From: Pantoea agglomerans
GTDB lineage: Bacteria; Pseudomonadota; Gammaproteobacteria; Enterobacterales; Enterobacteriaceae
Length of the DNA: 64,000 nt
Assembly (NCBI RefSeq): GCF_020149765.1
Contig: NZ_CP083809.1
Span: 3,410,001 to 3,474,000 of the forward strand
Direction: 5' to 3'
Shown here: positions 1 through 10,709 of the stretch, piece after piece
Position numbering within the stretch: the first letter of the stretch is position 1
How the letters are laid out: each line of letters begins with the position of its first letter
Position numbers and translations under genes: made by a program
The notes under the pieces: model-generated
What the model was told of the DNA's origin: nothing
Databases searched by the model: none
What the model saw: the letters and a program-made list of their open reading frames with translations, nothing else

Positions 1-561
1 CGGGAAGCGTGCGCGCAGCGCATCGATCACGTCTGAGGTGTCATCAACCGACAGCGTGGTCTGCGTCATAAAGCAGAGATTGCTCTCATCCTTTACCTGC
101 AGCTTAAACACATCTTCCGGCGACTCCACCAGATACATGCCGCCGTTGGGGTTGCTGTACTGCCCCATGGTGCCTTCCACTTCTGGATGACCCGCATGGC
201 CAATCAGGATCGCCTCCACCCCTTTACGGCTGGCGCGGGCCACTTCCATATGGACTTTGGTCACCAGCGGACAGGTGGCGTCGAACAGCATGGTCAGGCT
301 GCGCGCCTTCGCCTCGGCGCGCACCGCCTGCGATACGCCGTGCGCCGAGAAAATCAGAATGGCGTTATCCGGCACTTCCGCAATCTCTTCGATAAAGATC
401 GCGCCGCGTTCGCGCAGGCTGTTTACCACGTAGCGGTTATGCACCACCTCATGCCGCACATAGATAGGCGCGCCGTACATTTCCAGCGCACGCTCAACAA
501 TGCTGATGGCGCGATCGACGCCGGCGCAGAAGCCGCGCGGGTTAGCCAGCAGGATTTGCAT
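1..561 (-). CDS. ispH: 4-hydroxy-3-methylbut-2-enyl diphosphate reductase, partial
   Basis: Last enzyme of the non-mevalonate isoprenoid pathway: it reduces HMBPP to IPP and DMAPP with a [4Fe-4S] cluster in the cytoplasm. The window holds only the first 187 residues of about 316; the C-terminal part, with the third cluster cysteine, lies beyond the left edge. Visible are the start [14 protein letters not shown] with the first cluster cysteine (C12), the [10 protein letters not shown] segment, SAHG, the second cluster cysteine in [11 protein letters not shown] (C97, one residue later than in E. coli because of a small insertion), and the [10 protein letters not shown] substrate-binding segment near the cut. 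The start ATG lies inside the 3' end of fkpB (20-bp overlap), which implies translational coupling within the ribF-ileS-lspA-fkpB-ispH unit. Confidence 0.96.
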   Translation of the reverse strand, partial: MQILLANPRGFCAGVDRAISIVERALEMYGAPIYVRHEVVHNRYVVNSLRERGAIFIEEIAEVPDNAILIFSAHGVSQAVRAEAKARSLTMLFDATCPLVTKVHMEVARASRKGVEAILIGHAGHPEVEGTMGQYSNPNGGMYLVESPEDVFKLQVKDESNLCFMTQTTLSVDDTSDVIDALRARFP

Positions 562-1012
562 CGTTTGCCTCCAGCGCCGGATCGATTTCCAGCACGTCGA
601 TATCGAAGTGAACCTGATGACCGGCCAGCGGATGGTTAAAGTCCACGGTAATAGAATCCCCGGAGATATCGCGGATCACGCCGGGCATCTCGCTGCCGCC
701 CATGCCGGTAAAGAGCATAATGGCACCGATTTCCGGCTCGCCCGCATTAACAAAGTCGCGGCGCGAGAAGTACTGGATCAGGTCCGGGCTGACGGCACCG
801 AACGCCGCTTCCGGCTCCAGCGTAAAGGCGTGCTTGTCGCCTGCCTTCAGCCCCAGCAGCTCCTGCTCCAGCGCGGCGGAAAGGCTGCCGTCGCCCAGGC
901 GGAACAGCGCCGGTTTGCCGGACGCTGCCGTCGACTCTGCGACGGAGCCATCCTCGAGCTTCAGCGTGAAATGCAGCAGCACCGCGCTGTCGCGCTCTAC
1001 AGAGACTGTCAT
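542..1012 (-). CDS. fkpB: FKBP-type peptidyl-prolyl cis-trans isomerase FkpB (SlpA-like)
   Basis: Small cytoplasmic FKBP-family prolyl isomerase of 156 residues (about 149 in E. coli). The FKBP half-domain is visible in [17 protein letters not shown] near the N-terminus, then the inserted flap region around [20 protein letters not shown], and the closing [20 protein letters not shown] segment typical of SlyD/FkpB proteins. No signal peptide and no SlyD-like histidine-rich tail. The ATG is preceded by AAGGGTAAG on the coding strand. It starts 3 bases after the lspA stop and overlaps ispH, the same order as in E. coli, so it is a middle cistron of the ileS operon. Its individual role is not well settled in the family. 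Confidence 0.95.
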   Translation of the reverse strand: MTVSVERDSAVLLHFTLKLEDGSVAESTAASGKPALFRLGDGSLSAALEQELLGLKAGDKHAFTLEPEAAFGAVSPDLIQYFSRRDFVNAGEPEIGAIMLFTGMGGSEMPGVIRDISGDSITVDFNHPLAGHQVHFDIDVLEIDPALEANDANPAG

Positions 1013-1015
1013 GTC

Positions 1016-1519
1016 TTACCCTTGTTTTGCCTGTTTGCCAGCGGGGCTGAGAAAGCCCTCCAGCACCACTAACGCGGCACCGATACAGATGCCGCAGTCA
1101 GCGATATTAAAGGTGGCGAAGTGCCAGTCACCGATATAGAAGTCGATAAAGTCGACGACAAATCCGTGCCAGGCACGATCGAACAGGTTGCCCGCCGCGC
1201 CGCCGATAATCAGCGCGTAGGCGATATTAACGATTTTCTGGCTGGCGCGGCTGCGGTACATCATCACCAGCAGAGCCACCACGATAGCGATGGCGATGCC
1301 GGCGAAGAACCAGCGCTGCCAGCCGCCTTTATCCGCCAGGAAGCTGAACGCCGCGCCATAGTTGTGCGCGTAGAACAGGTTGAGGAACGGCATCAGCGGC
1401 TGCGTTTCATGCAGCATCATGTTGTTCATCACCCACTGTTTGCTGGCGAAATCGACCAGGATCACCGCCAGCACCAGCCATACCCAGCGTAAGCCGGTTG
1501 AGAGAATAGGTTTACGCAT
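1016..1519 (-). CDS. lspA: Signal peptidase II (prolipoprotein signal peptidase)
   Basis: Inner-membrane aspartic protease that removes the signal peptide from diacylglyceryl-modified prolipoproteins. The 167-residue protein has four hydrophobic segments (about residues 12-30, 70-90, 96-115 and 137-157). The two catalytic aspartates sit in the conserved blocks AAGNLFDR and FNIADC. Length matches the family. Its ATG overlaps the ileS stop codon by one base (TGATG arrangement), the coupling seen in other enterobacteria. Confidence 0.97.
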   Translation of the reverse strand: MRKPILSTGLRWVWLVLAVILVDFASKQWVMNNMMLHETQPLMPFLNLFYAHNYGAAFSFLADKGGWQRWFFAGIAIAIVVALLVMMYRSRASQKIVNIAYALIIGGAAGNLFDRAWHGFVVDFIDFYIGDWHFATFNIADCGICIGAALVVLEGFLSPAGKQAKQG

Positions 1520-4338
1520 CAGGCAAATTTACGCTCTTCGCCGTTGCCGGCCAGGTTGGTATAACAGCGTCCGCACACGGCAAGATGCTCCGGGTTCTGG
1601 CCGACGTCGGTAGTGTAGTGCCAGCAGCGCGGACATTTCTCGCCTTCCGCTTTATGCAGCGCGATTTTCAGACCTTTTACCAGCTCGCTCTGCTGCGCCT
1701 CTTCGCTTGCCAGCGCGTAGTCCGCCACCGTTGCGCCCGAGGTAAGCAGCACAAAGCGCAGCTCATCGCCCAGCGCCTGCAGCTTCGCCGCCAGCTCCGC
1801 ATCGGCGTAGAGCGTTACCGTGGCTTCCAGCGCGCCGCCGATACGCTTGTCGCTGCGCGCCTGCTCGATAGCTTTGTTGACTTCGCCACGCACCTTCAGC
1901 AGCTCCGCCCAGTAGGCATCGTTCAGTGCCTCATCCGCCGACAGGCCGAACAGGCCGTCATACCACTCTTCGGTAAAGACATACTGCGCGCGTTTGCCCG
2001 GCAGATAGCCCCAGATTTCATCAGCGGTAAAGGACATGATCGGCGCCATCCAGCGCACCAGCGCCTCGGCGATATGCCACAGCGCGCTCTGACAGCTGCG
2101 GCGCGCCAGGCTGTCGCCCTTCGCGGTGTACTGGCGATCCTTGATGATATCCAGATAGAAGGAGCCCATTTCCACCGAGCAGAACTGCATCAGACGCTGA
2201 ATCACTTCGTGGAAATCGTAGTTTTCATACGATTTGATGATATCCGCCTGCGCCGCCTGCGCGCGGCCGACCGCCCAGCGATCCACCACCACCATCTCTT
2301 CCGGCGCCACCATATCGGTTTCAGGGTTGAAGCCGTTAAGGTTAGCCAGCAGGAAGCGCGCGGTGTTGCGGATACGACGATAGGCGTCGGCAGAGCGTTT
2401 CAGGATCTCGTCGGAGACCGCCATTTCGCCCGAATAGTCGGTCGAGGCGACCCACAGACGCAGAATATCCGCGCCCAGCTTGTTCATAACGTCCTGCGGC
2501 GAAACGGTGTTGCCGATCGACTTGGACATCTTGCGGCCCTGACCATCCACGGTAAAGCCGTGGGTCAGCACCTGGCGATAAGGCGCTTTGCCCTTCATCG
2601 CGGTAGAGATCATCAGCGAGGACATAAACCAGCCGCGATGCTGATCGGAGCCTTCCAGATACATATCAGCAGCGTGGCCGCCGAACTCCGGACGGGCATC
2701 AACGACCGCATAGCTGGTAGAGCCGGAGTCGAACCAGACGTCCAGCGTATCGGGTACTTTGACGTAGTTGTCAGCGTCGTCGCCCATCAGATCGCGCGGA
2801 TCGAGATCCCACCACGCCTGAATGCCGTCCTGCTCCACGCGCTGCGCCACTTTTTCCATCAGCGCCAGCGTGTCGGGATGCAGCTGCTCGGTCTCTTTAT
2901 GCACGAACAGCGCCATCGGCACGCCCCAGGTGCGCTGACGAGAGATACACCAGTCTGGACGGTTGGCAACCATCGACTCGATGCGCGCCTGACCCCAGTC
3001 CGGGATCCACTGCACGCCTTTGATCTCTTTCAGCGACTGCGCGCGCAGCCCTTTCTGATCCATGCTGATAAACCACTGCGGCGTAGCGCGGAAGATGATC
3101 GGCGTTTTATGACGCCAGCAGTGCGGATAGCTGTGCAGCAGTTTTTCCACATGCAGCAGGGCGCCCTTCTCTTTCAGCAGCTCAACGATAACGTCGTTGG
3201 CTTTAAAGACGTTCAGGCCGTCGAGGGTCGGATAGGTACCCGGCAGATAGGTGCCGTCCGGGCCGACCGGGTTAGCCACTTCGATGCCATACTTCTGGCC
3301 GATGACATAGTCATCCGGACCGTGGCCCGGCGCGGTATGCACGGCACCGGTACCGGCCTCGAGGGTAACGTGTTCGCCCAGCACCACCGGCGACTGAATA
3401 TTGACCAGGAAAGGATGCTGGAAGGTCAGACGCTCCAGCGCCGCGCCTTTGCATTCGCCCAGTACGGTCCACTGCTCGACGCCAGCGCGCTTCAGCACGC
3501 TCTCCACCAGCTCTTTCGCGAGGATCAGGGCGCGACCGTCAATCTGCACCAGCTGATAGTCGAATTCCGGATGCAGTGAAATAGCGCGGTTTGCCGGCAT
3601 GGTCCAGGGCGTCGTCGTCCAGATCACCAGCGAAATCGGGCCGTTGACCGGCGCGTCGCCGAACTTCGTGCGCACCGCGTCGCTCTCTACCGCGTTAAAC
3701 ATCACGTCGATAGAGGGCGAGGTTTTGTCATAGTATTCGACTTCCGCTTCCGCCAGCGCGGAACGGCAGTCCAGACACCAGTGCACCGGCTTCGCGCCCT
3801 TGTGCAGATGGCCGTTATCGATGATCTTGCCCAGCGCGCGGATGATGTTAGCTTCGGTCTGGAAGTTCATCGTCAGGTAGGGACGTTCCCAGTCGCCCAG
3901 CACGCCGAGACGGATAAAGTCCGTCTTCTGGCCTTCAACCTGCTCCGCGGCATATTTGCGGCACGCTTCGCGGAATTCCGCCGGTGTCACCTTCTCGCCC
4001 GGCTTGCCGATCATCTGCTCGACCTTATGCTCGATCGGCAGACCGTGACAGTCCCAGCCCGGCACGTAAGGCGAGTCAAAGCCCGCCATGCCTTTCGACT
4101 TAACGATAATGTCTTTCAGAATCTTGTTAACTGAGTGACCAATATGGATGCTGCCGTTGGCATAGGGAGGGCCGTCATGCAGGATAAAGGTTTTTTTCCC
4201 TTTTTTGGCTTCGCGGATGATGCCGTACAGGTTGTCATCATACCAGCGTTGCAGCATTCCCGGCTCGCGTTTGGCAAGATCGCCGCGCATCGGGAACCCC
4301 GTTTCGGGCAAATTCAGGGTAGATTTATAGTCACTCAT
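1519..4338 (-). CDS. ileS: Isoleucine-tRNA ligase
   Basis: Cytoplasmic class I aminoacyl-tRNA synthetase that charges tRNA-Ile; 939 residues against 938 in E. coli. The signature HIGH is at about residues 65-68 in [20 protein letters not shown], the KMSKS loop in [14 protein letters not shown] near residue 605, and the C-terminal zinc-binding cysteines in CPRCWHY and CGRCY just before the end. The large insertion between the two catalytic motifs is the editing domain ([14 protein letters not shown] region). A longer frame runs 13 codons further upstream, but the family start [20 protein letters not shown] begins at 4338. It follows ribF by 28 bases and is coupled to lspA. Confidence 0.98.
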   Translation of the reverse strand: MSDYKSTLNLPETGFPMRGDLAKREPGMLQRWYDDNLYGIIREAKKGKKTFILHDGPPYANGSIHIGHSVNKILKDIIVKSKGMAGFDSPYVPGWDCHGLPIEHKVEQMIGKPGEKVTPAEFREACRKYAAEQVEGQKTDFIRLGVLGDWERPYLTMNFQTEANIIRALGKIIDNGHLHKGAKPVHWCLDCRSALAEAEVEYYDKTSPSIDVMFNAVESDAVRTKFGDAPVNGPISLVIWTTTPWTMPANRAISLHPEFDYQLVQIDGRALILAKELVESVLKRAGVEQWTVLGECKGAALERLTFQHPFLVNIQSPVVLGEHVTLEAGTGAVHTAPGHGPDDYVIGQKYGIEVANPVGPDGTYLPGTYPTLDGLNVFKANDVIVELLKEKGALLHVEKLLHSYPHCWRHKTPIIFRATPQWFISMDQKGLRAQSLKEIKGVQWIPDWGQARIESMVANRPDWCISRQRTWGVPMALFVHKETEQLHPDTLALMEKVAQRVEQDGIQAWWDLDPRDLMGDDADNYVKVPDTLDVWFDSGSTSYAVVDARPEFGGHAADMYLEGSDQHRGWFMSSLMISTAMKGKAPYRQVLTHGFTVDGQGRKMSKSIGNTVSPQDVMNKLGADILRLWVASTDYSGEMAVSDEILKRSADAYRRIRNTARFLLANLNGFNPETDMVAPEEMVVVDRWAVGRAQAAQADIIKSYENYDFHEVIQRLMQFCSVEMGSFYLDIIKDRQYTAKGDSLARRSCQSALWHIAEALVRWMAPIMSFTADEIWGYLPGKRAQYVFTEEWYDGLFGLSADEALNDAYWAELLKVRGEVNKAIEQARSDKRIGGALEATVTLYADAELAAKLQALGDELRFVLLTSGATVADYALASEEAQQSELVKGLKIALHKAEGEKCPRCWHYTTDVGQNPEHLAVCGRCYTNLAGNGEERKFA

Positions 4339-4366
4339 CAGATTCTCGTTTCCGTATTTTGCGGGG

Positions 4367-5290
4367 TTAAAGCCCAAAGAAGCGCCGGGCGGTTACCACA
4401 TCTTTCGCAATTTGTTCTTTCAACGCCTCCAGTGAGGCAAAGCGCTGCTCGTTACGTATCTTATGCTTCAGCACCACATCAATGTGCTTTCCATACAGAT
4501 TGATATTGATGTCAAGCAGGTGAACTTCAAGCTGCTGGCGCAATCCTTTTACCGTCGGCCGCGTGCCGATATTGGCGACGCCGGGAACGGGCGCGCCCAG
4601 GCCGAGCACCTCCACCGCATAAACGCCTTTCACCGGCGAGACGATGCGGCGTAAAGGAAGGTTCGCGGTGGGAAAACCGATGGTGCGTCCCAGTGCATCG
4701 CCGTGCACGACGCGGCCAGAGATACTGAAAGGATGGCCCAGCAGCGTTTGCGCCAGCGCTAAGTCGTCATCGGCCAGCGCCTGACGCACGGCAGTGCTGC
4801 TGATTCGCTTGCCGCCGTCGCAGAAGGTTTCGGTGCTGACGACGTCAAAGCCGTACTCGGCACCCGCCTTCTGTAATAACAGGAAATCGCCCTGACGACC
4901 AGCGCCAAAGCGGAAATCATCCCCCACCGCCAGGTATCTGACGCCCAGCTTATCCACCAGCAGATCGGTGATAAAGCACTGCGCCGACAGCGCGGCAAAG
5001 CGGCGGTCAAATCGCACGCACAGCACCTGATCCACGCCCGCCTCCGCCAGATACTTCAGCTTCTCCCGCAGGCGCGTCAGACGCGCTGGCGCTTTATCTC
5101 CGGCAAACAGCTCAAGCGGCTGCGGCTCGAACAGCATGACCATCACCGGAAGCTGGCGTTTTCGTCCCTCTTCGCACAGGCGCGCCATCAGCGCCTGATG
5201 GCCGCGATGGACGCCGTCGAAGTTACCAATGGTCAGGACGCAGCCGCGATGCTGCTCGTTTAGATTATGAATACCGCGGATAAACTTCAT
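4367..5290 (-). CDS. ribF: Bifunctional riboflavin kinase / FAD synthetase
   Basis: Converts riboflavin to FMN and FMN to FAD. The 307-residue protein has the N-terminal nucleotidyltransferase (FAD synthetase) domain with [13 protein letters not shown] at residues 20-32 and the [13 protein letters not shown] block near residue 125. The C-terminal riboflavin kinase domain has the [11 protein letters not shown] signature near residue 203. First gene of the ribF-ileS-lspA-fkpB-ispH transcription unit and divergent from rpsT across a 317-bp intergenic region. Length and order match E. coli. Confidence 0.97.
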   Translation of the reverse strand: MKFIRGIHNLNEQHRGCVLTIGNFDGVHRGHQALMARLCEEGRKRQLPVMVMLFEPQPLELFAGDKAPARLTRLREKLKYLAEAGVDQVLCVRFDRRFAALSAQCFITDLLVDKLGVRYLAVGDDFRFGAGRQGDFLLLQKAGAEYGFDVVSTETFCDGGKRISSTAVRQALADDDLALAQTLLGHPFSISGRVVHGDALGRTIGFPTANLPLRRIVSPVKGVYAVEVLGLGAPVPGVANIGTRPTVKGLRQQLEVHLLDININLYGKHIDVVLKHKIRNEQRFASLEALKEQIAKDVVTARRFFGL

Positions 5291-5439
5291 GGCTGACTCA
5301 AACCGGTGGAAATCGGCGGATTATACCCTTGAAACCGGCTAAGGTTAACCCGTAGCCACACCTTTCCTGCGCAGAACGCGCCATTTATCGGGGCCTGACG
5401 CGCGCCGCCCGCTTATCAGAGAATTTTGTTGCGAAAGGC

Positions 5440-5468
5440 TGTATTCAAAGAGGGGAAGCTGGTAGAAT
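5440..5468 (+). promoter_or_regulatory. Upstream rpsT promoter (P1-like)
   Basis: An extended -10 (TGGTAGAAT, hexamer at 5463-5468) followed by the discriminator CTTGCGCC. The matching -35 is weak. Two tandem rpsT promoters are known in E. coli, and this is the likely distal one. Prediction from sequence only. Confidence 0.45.
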
Positions 5469-5531
5469 CTTGCGCCATCAATTACGTAACCGGGCGTGGT
5501 TTGTAAAACGACGCTTATTTGCACAAATCCA

Positions 5532-5560
5532 TTGACAAAAGAAGGCTCAAAAGGCATAGT
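5532..5560 (+). promoter_or_regulatory. Proximal rpsT promoter (P2-like)
   Basis: A perfect -35 TTGACA (5532-5537), a 17-bp spacer and the -10 CATAGT (5555-5560), followed by a GC-rich discriminator CCTCGGCC as expected for a growth-rate and stringently controlled ribosomal protein promoter. Transcription would start about 40 bases before the rpsT TTG codon. Confidence 0.7.
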
Positions 5561-5586
5561 CCTCGGCCTTTGATTTGTCCATATAG

Positions 5587-5871
<285 letters not shown>

Positions 5872-5897
5872 GCCTTTGTTTATCGCTTTGTAAAAAG

Positions 5898-5921
5898 AAC
5901 CGGCGCTTAGCCGGTTTTTTT
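5898..5921 (+). terminator. rpsT intrinsic terminator, probably bidirectional
   Basis: Stem AACCGGC (5898-5904), loop GCTTA, stem GCCGGTT (5910-5916), and a run of seven T to 5921. A run of A at 5892-5896 provides a U-tract on the other strand, so it can also end transcripts from nhaA. Confidence 0.9.
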
Positions 5922-5984
5922 CGCCTCCGTTAAGCGCCTGCCCCAGGCAAGCGCCTGACGCAGACGCCTGCCAGAAGTAAAGGT

Positions 5985-7148
5985 TCAGCGCGCCAGACGT
6001 CGCCCCAGAATCACGTAGCCCGCCACCGCAGACAAAATCGACCCCAGCAGAATACCCAGCTTCGCCAGGGTAATCAGCTGCGGATTGCTCTCGCCATAGG
6101 CCAGCGAGGCGATAAAAATCGACATGGTAAAGCCAATACCGCACAGCACCCCGACCGCGGCGATATCCGCCAGGCGAGTATTTTGCGGCAGCGTCGCCAG
6201 CCTGAACTTTACCGCCAGCCAGCAGAAGAGCGTAATGCCCACAGGCTTGCCAATCAGCAGCCCCGCCACTATCCCCAGCGGCAGCAGCGAAAAGATATCC
6301 CCTGCGTGAATGCCCTCCAGCGACACGCCCGCGTTGGCGAAGGCGAACAGCGGCAGGATCAGCCAGCGCACCCAGGGATGCAGCGCATGCTCCAGATGAA
6401 TAGCCGGTGAGTGTCCCTCCTGCTTTTTCAGCGGGATCAGGAAGCCCACCACCACGCCCGCCAGCGTCGCGTGTACACCCGACTTCAGCACGGCGGTCCA
6501 CAGCACCATGCCGACCAGCAGATAGAGCCCGGTGTTGCGCACGTTCAGCAGGTTCATCGCCGCCAGCACCACAATGGCCAGCGCGGCGACGCCCAGCGCC
6601 GTCATTGACAGGTCGCTGGTATAGAAGAGCGCGATAATCACGATCGCGCCCAGGTCGTCGATAATTGCCAGCGCCATCAGGAAGATTTTTAGCGCTGGCG
6701 GTACGCGGCTGCCCAGCAGCGCGAGGATGCCCAGCGCAAAGGCGATATCGGTGGCGGTAGGAATCGCCCAGCCGCTGCGCGTAGCCGCATCCGCGCCGTT
6801 AAACGCCAGAAACAGCAGCCCCGGCATCAGCATGCCGCCCAGCGCAGCTATCAGCGGGAAAATCGCCTGCTCGCGCTTTGCCAGCGCGCCCATCACCATC
6901 TCGCGCTTGACCTCTAAGCCCACCAGCAGAAAGAAGAGCGCCATCAACGCGTCGTTGATCCACAGCAGCAGGTTCTTGCTGATATCGAGCGAGCCGAAGC
7001 GGAACTCGACCGGCACGGCCAGCAGGTTTTGATAGGCCTGCTGCGTCCCGCCGTTATTCGCCAGAAACATCGCCAGCGCAGCCGCCAGGATCAGCACCAC
7101 GCCGCTGGTGGCATCATTGTTAAGCCATTTTTTTAGCCTGATATTCAC
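5985..7148 (-). CDS. nhaA: Na+/H+ antiporter NhaA
   Basis: Electrogenic inner-membrane antiporter exchanging two H+ for one Na+ (or Li+), used for sodium and alkaline pH resistance. 387 residues (388 in E. coli) with about 12 hydrophobic segments. The adjacent aspartates in [20 protein letters not shown] are the ion-binding pair (D163/D164 of E. coli). The discontinuous-helix region [21 protein letters not shown] is intact. The start codon is GTG at 7148 behind AAGGATAACGC; E. coli nhaA also uses GTG. The activator gene nhaR, which normally lies downstream, is absent: rpsT is only about 110 bases away, convergent. Confidence 0.97.
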   Translation of the reverse strand: MNIRLKKWLNNDATSGVVLILAAALAMFLANNGGTQQAYQNLLAVPVEFRFGSLDISKNLLLWINDALMALFFLLVGLEVKREMVMGALAKREQAIFPLIAALGGMLMPGLLFLAFNGADAATRSGWAIPTATDIAFALGILALLGSRVPPALKIFLMALAIIDDLGAIVIIALFYTSDLSMTALGVAALAIVVLAAMNLLNVRNTGLYLLVGMVLWTAVLKSGVHATLAGVVVGFLIPLKKQEGHSPAIHLEHALHPWVRWLILPLFAFANAGVSLEGIHAGDIFSLLPLGIVAGLLIGKPVGITLFCWLAVKFRLATLPQNTRLADIAAVGVLCGIGFTMSIFIASLAYGESNPQLITLAKLGILLGSILSAVAGYVILGRRLAR

Positions 7149-7251
7149 GCGTTATCCTTCCCAGAAAACAAAAAAGCGTACAGGCGAACAATGATAACAG
7201 GTTGTGAAAAGGGATGAGCCAGCGAGCGGGGTTAATCGCCCGAGGAGGGGC

Positions 7252-7280
7252 AAAAAAAAGCCAGCGGCAGAGCGCTGGCT
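7252..7280 (-). terminator. dnaKJ operon terminator
   Basis: Arms AGCCAGCG (7259-7266) and CGCTGGCT (7273-7280) around a 6-nt loop, followed on the minus strand by eight U (7252-7259). It lies 20 bases past the dnaJ stop and before nhaA, so nhaA needs its own promoter in the roughly 100 bases that remain. Confidence 0.93.
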
Positions 7281-7300
7281 TGATTTTATGAGCAGGCAGT

Positions 7301-8443
7301 TCAGCGAGTCAGATCGTCGAAGAACTTCTTCACGCCGTCGAAAAAGCTTTTCGAACGCGGGCTGTTGTTCTCGCCGGTGGGACCGCCGAAGCTCTCTTCC
7401 AGATCGCGCAGCAGCTTTTTCTGCTTCTCGTTCAGATTGACCGGGGTCTCCACCACCACGCGGCACAGCAGATCGCCGACCGCGCCGCCGCGCACCGATT
7501 TCACGCCTTTGCCGCGCATGCGGAACAGCTTGCCGGTCTGGGTTTCCGCCGGGACTTTCAGCTTCACGCGTCCATCCAGCGTCGGCACTTCGATCTCGCC
7601 GCCCAGCGCCGCCATAGCAAAGTTGATCGGCACTTCGCAGTAGAGATTGTTATCTTCGCGCTCGAAGATCGGGTGTTTCTTCACCGAGACCTGAACGTAG
7701 AGATCGCCAGCCGGCGCGCCCTGCTCGCCAGCTTCGCCTTCGCCGCTAAGACGAATGCGGTCGCCGGTATCGACGCCTGCGGGGATTTTCACCGACAGGG
7801 TTTTCGACTTCTCGACGCGTCCATGACCATGACAGGCGTTGCACGGATCTTTAATCACCGAGCCGCGACCGTGACAGGTCGGACAGGCTTGCTGCACGGT
7901 AAAGAAGCCCTGACGCATCTGCACCTGGCCTGCGCCATGGCAGGTCGGACAGGTTTGCGGCTGAGAGCCCGCTTTGGCGCCGCTGCCGTGGCAGACGTCG
8001 CACTCCTGCAGCGTCGGGATGCGGATCTCTTTGGTCACGCCGCGCACCGCTTCTTCCAGCGTCAGCTCCATGTTGTAGCGTAAATCGGCGCCGCGCGCTG
8101 CGCGTTGACGACGACCGCCGCCAAAGATATCGCCGAAGACGTCGCCAAAGATATCGCTGAAGTCCGCGCCGCCGCCGCCAAAGCCGCCGCCGAATCCACC
8201 GCCGCCCATGCCGCCCTGTTCAAACGCCGCATGACCGTACTGATCGTAGGCCGCGCGCTTCTGCGCGTCGGTCAGGATTTCGTAGGCTTCCTTGACCTCT
8301 TTGAATTTGGCTTCCGCTTCTTTGTCACCCGGATTGCGGTCGGGGTGATACTTCATCGCCAGGCGTTTATACGCCTTTTTAATTTCACGCTCGTCGGCGG
8401 ATTTGGAGACGCCTAAAATCTCGTAGTAGTCACTCTTTGCCAT
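7301..8443 (-). CDS. dnaJ: Chaperone protein DnaJ (Hsp40)
   Basis: Co-chaperone that delivers substrates to DnaK and stimulates its ATPase. In the 380 residues: the J domain (1-70) with HPD in [11 protein letters not shown], the Gly/Phe-rich linker (about 75-110), and four zinc-finger repeats [24 protein letters not shown] and CNACHGHG (about 145-210). The C-terminal substrate-binding domains follow. Length is standard (376 in E. coli). It is downstream of dnaK by 100 bp, in the same heat-shock operon, with a strong stem-loop in the gap and a terminator behind it. Confidence 0.98.
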   Translation of the reverse strand: MAKSDYYEILGVSKSADEREIKKAYKRLAMKYHPDRNPGDKEAEAKFKEVKEAYEILTDAQKRAAYDQYGHAAFEQGGMGGGGFGGGFGGGGADFSDIFGDVFGDIFGGGRRQRAARGADLRYNMELTLEEAVRGVTKEIRIPTLQECDVCHGSGAKAGSQPQTCPTCHGAGQVQMRQGFFTVQQACPTCHGRGSVIKDPCNACHGHGRVEKSKTLSVKIPAGVDTGDRIRLSGEGEAGEQGAPAGDLYVQVSVKKHPIFEREDNNLYCEVPINFAMAALGGEIEVPTLDGRVKLKVPAETQTGKLFRMRGKGVKSVRGGAVGDLLCRVVVETPVNLNEKQKKLLRDLEESFGGPTGENNSPRSKSFFDGVKKFFDDLTR

Positions 8444-8463
8444 TTTTAGCCCTTAACATGCTC

Positions 8464-8496
8464 GCACGGGCGTGGAGAGATCTCCTACGCCCGTGC
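8464..8496 (-). other. Long stem-loop between dnaK and dnaJ
   Basis: A 10-bp arm GCACGGGCGT (8464-8473) pairs with ACGCCCGTGC (8487-8496). An inner GGAGA/TCTCC extension gives about 15 paired bases with one unpaired T. No U-run follows, so it is unlikely to be a full terminator. It may act as an mRNA processing or stability element that sets the DnaK:DnaJ ratio (inference). Confidence 0.75.
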
Positions 8497-8543
8497 TGGT
8501 TTCAACGGCTGTCAGGCCAACCGTCGCGCCCGGTCAGGGGCAA

Positions 8544-10457
8544 TTATTTTTTGTTATCTTTCACTTCTTCGAATTCAGCGTCGACCACGTCGTCATCTTT
8601 CTTCGCAGAAGCGTCGGCTGCATCAGCGCCGCCAGCCTGTGCCTGCTGCTGAGCCGCTTCCATCAGCTTGCTGGAAACCTGCATCAGCGCCTGCATCTTA
8701 GCGTCGATCGCCTCTTTGTCTTCGCCTTTCAGCGCGGTTTCCAGTTCGCTCAGCGCGGACTCGATTGGCGCTTTGTCGTCGGCAGAGAGTTTATCGCCCG
8801 CTTCTTCCAGCTGTTTGCGGGTGCTGTGCGCAATCTGGTCGCCCTGGTTGCGCGTCTGCACCAGCTCTTCGAACTTACGATCCGATTCAGCATTCGCTTC
8901 TGCATCGCGAACCATTTTTTCGATTTCGTCCTCGTTCAGGCCGGAAGAGGCTTTGATGGTGATCTTCTGCTCTTTACCGCTGTTCTTGTCTTTCGCTGAA
9001 ACGTGCAGGATGCCGTCCGCATCGATATCGAAGGTAACTTCGATCTGCGGCATGCCGCGCGGTGCAGGCTGAATGCCGTCCAGGTTGAACTGACCCAGCG
9101 ATTTGTTATCGCTTGAACGCTTACGCTCGCCCTGCAGCACGTGAATGGTCACGGCAGACTGGTTGTCTTCAGCCGTTGAGAAGACCTGGCTGTGCTTGGT
9201 CGGGATCGTGGTGTTCTTGCTGATCAGCGAGGTCATCACGCCGCCCATGGTTTCGATACCCAGCGACAGCGGGGTTACGTCCAGCAGCAGAACGTCTTTG
9301 ACGTCGCCCGCCAGCACGCCGCCCTGTACCGCAGCACCTACGGCCACCGCTTCGTCCGGGTTAACGTCTTTACGCGGCTCTTTGCCGAAGAACTCAGCCA
9401 CTTTGGACTGCACCATCGGCATACGGGTCTGACCACCGACCAGGATCACGTCGTTGATGTCAGAGACAGAGAGTCCCGCATCCTGCAGCGCAACTTTCAG
9501 CGGCTCGATAGAGCGGCTAACCAGATCTTCTACCAGTGACTCGAGTTTCGCGCGGGTCACTTTGATGTTCAGGTGTTTCGGACCGGTCGCATCCGCCGTG
9601 ATGTACGGCAGGTTGACGTCGGTCTGCTGTGCAGAAGAGAGCTCGATTTTCGCTTTCTCTGCTGCTTCTTTCAGACGCTGCATCGCCAGCGGATCGTTGT
9701 GCAGATCGATGCCCTGATCTTTCTTAAATTCCGCAACCAGATAGTTAATCAGGCGGCTGTCGAAGTCCTCACCACCCAGGTGGGTGTCACCGTTGGTTGC
9801 CAGAACTTCAAAGGTTTTTTCGCCGTCAACTTCGTCGATTTCGATAATAGAGATATCGAAGGTACCGCCGCCCAGGTCGTAAACCGCGATAGTGCGGTTG
9901 CCCTGACCTTTATCCAGGCCGTAAGCCAGCGCGGCTGCGGTCGGTTCGTTGATAATGCGTTTTACTTCCAGACCTGCGATACGGCCGGCGTCTTTGGTCG
10001 CCTGACGCTGCGCATCGTTAAAGTAGGCCGGAACGGTAATAACCGCTTCGGTCACCGGCTCGCCGAGATAGTCTTCAGCGGTCTTCTTCATTTTTTTCAG
10101 CACTTCCGCAGAGATCTGCGGCGGCGCCATTTTCTGGCCTTTCACTTCAAGCCAGGCGTCGCCGTTGTCGGAAGAGGTGATTTTGTACGGCATGATTTTG
10201 ATATCACGCTGCACTTCTTCATCCTGGAAACGACGGCCGATCAGACGCTTGATAGCGAACAGCGTATTCTGCGGGTTGGTCACCGCCTGACGTTTAGCCG
10301 GTTGGCCCACCAGAGTTTCGCCATCCTGCGTATAAGCAATAATTGAAGGCGTGGTGCGATCGCCTTCGGCATTCTCCAGCACGCGCGCTTTACCGCCGTC
10401 CATGATCGCAACACAAGAGTTGGTTGTACCCAGGTCAATACCAATAATCTTACCCAT
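8544..10457 (-). CDS. dnaK: Chaperone protein DnaK (Hsp70)
   Basis: Cytoplasmic ATP-dependent chaperone; with DnaJ and GrpE it folds proteins and also titrates sigma-32. 637 residues (638 in E. coli). The N-terminal ATPase domain opens [20 protein letters not shown] and contains the phosphate-2 block [19 protein letters not shown] near residue 195 and [10 protein letters not shown] near 340. The linker is [15 protein letters not shown] (about 390). The substrate-binding domain and the alpha-helical lid end in the acidic tail [23 protein letters not shown] precedes the ATG. Two heat-shock promoters lie upstream. Confidence 0.99.
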   Translation of the reverse strand: MGKIIGIDLGTTNSCVAIMDGGKARVLENAEGDRTTPSIIAYTQDGETLVGQPAKRQAVTNPQNTLFAIKRLIGRRFQDEEVQRDIKIMPYKITSSDNGDAWLEVKGQKMAPPQISAEVLKKMKKTAEDYLGEPVTEAVITVPAYFNDAQRQATKDAGRIAGLEVKRIINEPTAAALAYGLDKGQGNRTIAVYDLGGGTFDISIIEIDEVDGEKTFEVLATNGDTHLGGEDFDSRLINYLVAEFKKDQGIDLHNDPLAMQRLKEAAEKAKIELSSAQQTDVNLPYITADATGPKHLNIKVTRAKLESLVEDLVSRSIEPLKVALQDAGLSVSDINDVILVGGQTRMPMVQSKVAEFFGKEPRKDVNPDEAVAVGAAVQGGVLAGDVKDVLLLDVTPLSLGIETMGGVMTSLISKNTTIPTKHSQVFSTAEDNQSAVTIHVLQGERKRSSDNKSLGQFNLDGIQPAPRGMPQIEVTFDIDADGILHVSAKDKNSGKEQKITIKASSGLNEDEIEKMVRDAEANAESDRKFEELVQTRNQGDQIAHSTRKQLEEAGDKLSADDKAPIESALSELETALKGEDKEAIDAKMQALMQVSSKLMEAAQQQAQAGGADAADASAKKDDDVVDAEFEEVKDNKK

Positions 10458-10506
10458 CTAAACGTCTCCCACTTAAATTCTTTGTCAATTTGGGTTGTGA
10501 ACCCTT

Positions 10507-10533
10507 AATGCGGGCGCTTTGTTGGCTTTCAAC
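10507..10533 (-). promoter_or_regulatory. dnaK sigma-32 promoter P2
   Basis: On the coding strand GTTGAAA (10527-10533), 12 bases, then CCCGCATT (10507-10514). This matches the layout and spacing of the E. coli dnaK P2 heat-shock promoter, lying 50-76 bases upstream of the dnaK ATG. Confidence 0.8.
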
Positions 10534-10581
10534 CGCCATTACTCGCTTTTTTTCCCGGGCTCACAACGCTCGATGACAACT

Positions 10582-10610
10582 AAATGGGGCCGCTTCGAAG
10601 CGCATCAAGG
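10582..10610 (-). promoter_or_regulatory. dnaK sigma-32 promoter P1
   Basis: On the coding strand CCCTTGATG (-35, about 10602-10610) and CCCCATTTAG (-10, about 10581-10590), nearly identical to the E. coli dnaK P1 heat-shock promoter. The spacer contains a perfect 12-bp palindrome, CGCTTCGAAGCG (10591-10602). Confidence 0.9.
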
Positions 10611-10684
10611 GTTAAAAGAAAATTTTTTTTCAGGGCCAGCTTTTCTGGACCCGTTACGCTTCGCCTCTCCGCCAGCGCAAAGAA

Positions 10685-10709
10685 AAAGGCCGCGCTTTGC
10701 GCGGCCTTT
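10685..10709 (-). terminator. Orphan terminator-like hairpin
   Basis: Arms AAAGGCCGCG (10685-10694) and CGCGGCCTTT (10700-10709) with a 5-nt loop; the minus-strand continuation is U-rich (TTTTTCTTT including stem bases). No minus-strand gene lies upstream of it in this genome. It may be left from an earlier neighbour of dnaK. Confidence 0.7.

Noticed and set aside
1585-3579. 664-codon plus-strand open frame opposite ileS
   Set aside because: Antisense shadow caused by GC-rich third positions; composition is arginine/histidine/glutamine-rich with no domain, and ileS is certain.
5935-5975. Repeated GCGCCTG/ACGCCTG motifs behind nhaA as a CRISPR-like or REP array
   Set aside because: Only three short imperfect copies with irregular spacing; no array or REP consensus.
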